From Sulfurovum sp. (GTDB lineage Bacteria; Campylobacterota; Campylobacteria; Campylobacterales; Sulfurovaceae): a stretch of DNA of 7,722 nucleotides. Position 1 is the first letter of the stretch. Each line of letters begins with the position of its first letter. The translations under genes were made by a program, and so were the position numbers. Below, one piece after another: positions 5,565-7,722 of the stretch. The stretch is from the NCBI GenBank assembly GCA_026984165.1, contig JALSSQ010000293.1:1-7722 (forward strand), written 5' to 3'. Below the pieces are notes generated by a model, which was given only the letters and a program-made list of their open reading frames with translations, did no database searches and had not been told where the DNA came from.

Positions 5565-5621
5565 GGGGTCAGGTGATTCATAATTCATTGCTTTGCAACA
5601 AATTACAAATCACCAGACCCC
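5565..5621. repeat. 57-nt GGGGTC...GACCCC hairpin element, copy D
   Basis: This copy has the same 27-3-27 design as 4617-4673, with the same A-A and CA-CA mismatches at the same places. Four bases differ in the arms, and they form two base pairs. G4634-C4656 becomes A5582-T5604, and T4642-A4648 becomes G5590-C5596. The remaining differences are in the loop (TGC to TTT). It starts 6 nt above the ribH ribosome binding site, so a transcript from kdsA into ribH would carry it in the ribH leader. Confidence 0.92.
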
Positions 5622-5637
5622 TGATATTGTGTTCAAA

Positions 5638-5725
5638 GTCACATTGAAGTGTTTTTTGGTAAATGCACCCTATCCTCGCAGAGGACGCTTGCGTTTGCAT
5701 TTAGCGAAAAACACTTTGATATGAC
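5638..5725. repeat. 88-nt imperfect inverted repeat between kdsA and ribH
   Basis: The 30-nt arms 5638-5667 and 5696-5725 are complementary at 25 positions; three of the other five would be G-T pairs on the plus strand. The central part holds the small perfect hairpin TCCTC-GCA-GAGGA (5673-5685) and then ACGC-TT-GCGT (5685-5694). It differs in sequence from the other repeats here. It could be a MITE-like relic or an mRNA processing or attenuation structure. No promoter could be assigned with confidence in this gap. Confidence 0.7.
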
Positions 5726-5736
5726 CCTTATATTTT

Positions 5737-5762
5737 GTCGGGATGAGGGCAACCCGACCTAC
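5737..5762 (-). repeat. REP-like hairpin whose GTAG overlaps the kdsA stop codon
   Basis: On the minus strand, GTAG (5762-5759) is followed by the 6-bp stem GTCGGG/CCCGAC around a 10-nt loop. The TAG stop of kdsA is the last three bases of that GTAG. The design (GTAG then hairpin) recalls REP elements, but the stem differs from the pair at 1808-1920. AAAATAT follows the stem, so a standard terminator U-tract is missing. Confidence 0.5.
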
Positions 5763-6559
5763 TCTACGATACTTCTTATGGCATCTATCTGTTTCATAAG
5801 TGTATCTAATTTTTGTAATTCTATCATATTTGGGCCGTCACTCAAAGCGATGCTTGGGTCAAAGTGTGTTTCAAAGAAAAAACCATCTACACCCACCGCT
5901 GCTGCCCCACGTGCCAAATAAGGTACCAACTCAGAGTCACCTCCAGAAGTTGCGCCACCAGATGCTGGCTGTTGCACAGAGTGTGTGGCATCAAAAATGA
6001 CAGGTGCAAACTCTCGCATCTGTTTGAGCCCACGCATATCTACTACAAGATTGCCATAGCCAAAAGTTGAGCCGCGTTCTGTAAGCCATACCTTGTATTT
6101 CTCTGCATTTTCATAGCTAGCTTCACCTTCAAAACCTCTTGTTTTGAGTACTTTTTTGACAGAGTGTTCCATCGCCTGTGGGGCTAAAAACTGCCCTTTT
6201 TTGATGTTCACTACCGCAGAAGTTTTCGCTGCTGCCACGAGTAGGTCTGTCTGACGACACAAAAAAGCAGGGATTTGCAGCACATCCGCCACCTCAGCCA
6301 CAGAAGTTGGTTGCGTGTAGTCATGCACATCGGTGAGTATCTTGTAGCCAAACTGCTCTTTGACCTCTTGAAGCATTTTAAGCCCCTCATCAAGCCCTGG
6401 TCCTCTAAAAGAGTCCAAACTTGTCCTATTTGCTTTGTCAAAACTGGCTTTAAAATAAAACTCTTTTGTACAATCTTCATGGTATTTCCCTAAAGACTCA
6501 GCAATGCGCATCACATTGTCACGACTTTCTAGTACACAAGGACCTGCTATAAGTATCAT
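5759..6559 (-). CDS. kdsA: 3-deoxy-D-manno-octulosonate-8-phosphate synthase
   Basis: KdsA condenses phosphoenolpyruvate with arabinose 5-phosphate to give KDO-8-phosphate, the precursor of the lipopolysaccharide inner core. Family blocks are AGPCVLES (5-12), KASFDKANRTS (37-47), FRGPGLDEGL, LTERGSTFGYGNLVVDMRGL, DATHSVQQP and FFFETHFDPS with SDGPNM. The presence of Cys8 in GPC, where E. coli KdsA has Asn, together with His193, Glu230 and Asp241, marks the metal-dependent class. The length of 266 residues is normal. The ATG at 6559 has AAGGA 5 nt upstream (6565-6569), overlapping the stop of the Uma2 gene. The TTG at 6574 would be a less likely start. The stop codon lies within a REP-like hairpin foot. 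Confidence 0.98.
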   Translation of the reverse strand: MILIAGPCVLESRDNVMRIAESLGKYHEDCTKEFYFKASFDKANRTSLDSFRGPGLDEGLKMLQEVKEQFGYKILTDVHDYTQPTSVAEVADVLQIPAFLCRQTDLLVAAAKTSAVVNIKKGQFLAPQAMEHSVKKVLKTRGFEGEASYENAEKYKVWLTERGSTFGYGNLVVDMRGLKQMREFAPVIFDATHSVQQPASGGATSGGDSELVPYLARGAAAVGVDGFFFETHFDPSIALSDGPNMIELQKLDTLMKQIDAIRSIVE

Positions 6560-6564
6560 ATTTT

Positions 6565-6569
6565 TCCTT
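6565..6569 (-). promoter_or_regulatory. kdsA ribosome binding site overlapping upstream stop
   Basis: AAGGA 5 nt before the kdsA ATG overlaps the TAA of the Uma2 gene (TAAGGA), which implies joint transcription and possibly translational coupling. Confidence 0.8.
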
Positions 6570-7110
6570 ACCAAATTTTCGAGAAATCAAATGTAAATTG
6601 ACAATGTTCCAAATCGAAATCTACACTCTCATTATGTGCATCTGCTATGATCATATACGTACCTTGATCATTCAGCGTATATACCTTTGCCACATTATCT
6701 TCTGGATTGACGATAATATAATATCTCACACCCTCTTGTTCATATAAATCATATTTAAGATGTAAATCTTTTTGGGCGGTAGATTTAGAGAGTATCTCAA
6801 AAATCATTTTAGGGGCTTTGATGATATGCGTCTCATACTCTGGTTCATGACAAATCACAAGATTATCTGGTTGTACAATAGTACTATCATCCACCTTCCA
6901 ATCGATAGGAAGAAGTGCTTGGCATATTTTACACTCTTTTAATGCATCTTGTAATTGCCATGCAATTTTATTACTAATGGCTTGATGCTTTATCATTGGG
7001 GCAGGAGCCATCGCATAGGGTATGCCATAGATAAGCTCCCACTCGCCTTCCCATATCTTATAATCATCATAGGTATACGATGGATAATATTCTTCTTTTA
7101 ATGCACCCAT
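6568..7110 (-). CDS. Uma2-family (DUF820) PD-(D/E)XK nuclease-like protein
   Basis: The protein has 180 residues and the order of features typical of the Uma2 family. WELIYGIPYAMAPAPMIKHQ (24-43) resembles the N-terminal block around YELIxGxxxxMxPxxxxHQ. PD in VQPDNLVI (79-86) and the glutamate of IFEILSKST (103-111) are the expected restriction-endonuclease-fold acidic residues. LKYDLYEQEGVRYYIIVNPE (118-137) is the characteristic C-terminal signature. The biochemical role and substrate of most Uma2 proteins are not known, and nuclease activity here is only inferred from the fold. The ATG has AAGGA 5 nt upstream (7116-7120), overlapping the transporter stop codon. The gene sits between a transporter and kdsA with 8-9 nt gaps, so it is probably co-transcribed. 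It may be a passenger inserted in a conserved neighbourhood. Confidence 0.88.
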   Translation of the reverse strand: MGALKEEYYPSYTYDDYKIWEGEWELIYGIPYAMAPAPMIKHQAISNKIAWQLQDALKECKICQALLPIDWKVDDSTIVQPDNLVICHEPEYETHIIKAPKMIFEILSKSTAQKDLHLKYDLYEQEGVRYYIIVNPEDNVAKVYTLNDQGTYMIIADAHNESVDFDLEHCQFTFDFSKIW

Positions 7111-7119
7111 AGGTATCCT

Positions 7120-7722
7120 TTATGTTTTTTCTTTTACCAAGGCTACCAACAGCCCTGAGGTTATTACCAAGATTATACCCAAAATTGTCCAAAACTCAGG
7201 AATTGGGTCTCCAAGCATCACGCCAATGATGACAGCAAAGACAATGTTACTGTAACTTATCGTACCGACAATACCTGCCTTTGTAAGCTCATATGCTTTG
7301 GTCATAAGCAGTTGTGACATCGTTGCGAAGACACCTACAGCAGTCACATAACCCCACTCTACACCTTGAGGCATCACAAAACGTGCAAACATCCAGTCAA
7401 AATCTTGAGATACGTTTACATACGGGGTAATTAGCATTAACAACAGAGGTGCGATGGTACCTACTCCCATAAAGCTCATGACAATGGCACGGGTATCATA
7501 GTATTTTCTAAGTTCACGTATCGATGTGTAGGCAAGCGCTGCACCGATGCCAGAGAAGATACCCAATATATCGTACTTATCAAATCCCCCTGCTTCAGGC
7601 TGTGCGACCAAAACGATGCCTACAAACCCCAACACAATGGCAACAAGTGCAGAGATATGTAGTTTCTCTTTAAGAAAAATATAGGCAAAAATGGCAACAA
7701 AGATAGGTGATGTTTTATTATA
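7120..7722 (-). CDS. EamA/DMT-superfamily transporter, N-terminus cut by window edge
   Basis: The frame is open through the right edge, giving 200 codons of a protein family that is usually about 300 residues with ten membrane helices in two EamA repeats. What is visible is the end of the first repeat (NKTSPIFVAIFAYIFLKEKL, then a helix ending IVLVAQPEAGG) and the whole second repeat. The second repeat has about five hydrophobic segments and ends in ITSGLLVALVKEKT. The SPIF...LKEKL and GDPIPEFWTILG segments fit the EamA pattern. It is an inner membrane carrier, and the substrate cannot be told from sequence. An internal GTG at 7635 is not the start, because clear family sequence continues above it. 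The stop overlaps the ribosome binding site of the Uma2 gene. Confidence 0.92.
   Translation of the reverse strand, partial: YNKTSPIFVAIFAYIFLKEKLHISALVAIVLGFVGIVLVAQPEAGGFDKYDILGIFSGIGAALAYTSIRELRKYYDTRAIVMSFMGVGTIAPLLLMLITPYVNVSQDFDWMFARFVMPQGVEWGYVTAVGVFATMSQLLMTKAYELTKAGIVGTISYSNIVFAVIIGVMLGDPIPEFWTILGIILVITSGLLVALVKEKT

Noticed and set aside
5549..5758. FMN riboswitch upstream of ribH
   Set aside because: I see none of the conserved RFN-element helices; the gap is filled by three repeat or hairpin structures.

Overview
All eight genes lie on the minus strand, and the window reads like a chromosomal stretch of a Campylobacterota (epsilonproteobacterial) genome, perhaps a Sulfurovum- or Sulfurimonas-like organism. 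The grounds are the kdsA-ribH-nusB order known from Campylobacter and Helicobacter, a futalosine-pathway menaquinone gene (mqnC), a short RecG, and a modest GC content. The genus is inference; the phylum-level call is firmer.

In transcription order (right to left) the genes are: the C-terminal two thirds of an EamA-type drug/metabolite transporter (cut by the right edge); a Uma2-family (DUF820) PD-(D/E)XK protein; kdsA (KDO-8-phosphate synthase, LPS core); ribH (lumazine synthase, riboflavin); nusB (antitermination factor); mqnC (menaquinone); an exported M16-type peptidase homologue that lacks the zinc motif; and recG (branched-DNA helicase, its last residues cut by the left edge). Transporter, Uma2 and kdsA are packed with 8-9 nt gaps in which each Shine-Dalgarno overlaps the upstream stop codon. 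ribH and nusB overlap by one base (TAATG). These look like two tightly coupled units, followed by mqnC, M16 and recG, which are separated by repeat-filled gaps.

The unusual content is in those gaps. Four of them (recG/M16, M16/mqnC, mqnC/nusB, ribH/kdsA) hold palindromic or heptamer-built repeats, and no gap exceeds about 210 nt. One family is a 57-nt hairpin with ends GGGGTC...GACCCC. It has two complete copies, and every arm difference between them is a compensated base pair. A half copy is tandemly duplicated. A diverged third copy is inserted in frame inside the recG coding sequence, where it adds about 20 residues between helicase motifs II and III. This resembles the protein-coding palindromic elements known from Rickettsia. 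A second family is a head-to-head pair of REP-like hairpins carrying the GTAG tetranucleotide, again with a compensatory change. A third consists of arrays of RTGAAGA-like heptamers next to ATTGC-NNN-GCAAT triloop hairpins; these arrays encode both ends of the M16 protein. No transposase is present in the window, so any mobilising enzyme would act in trans.
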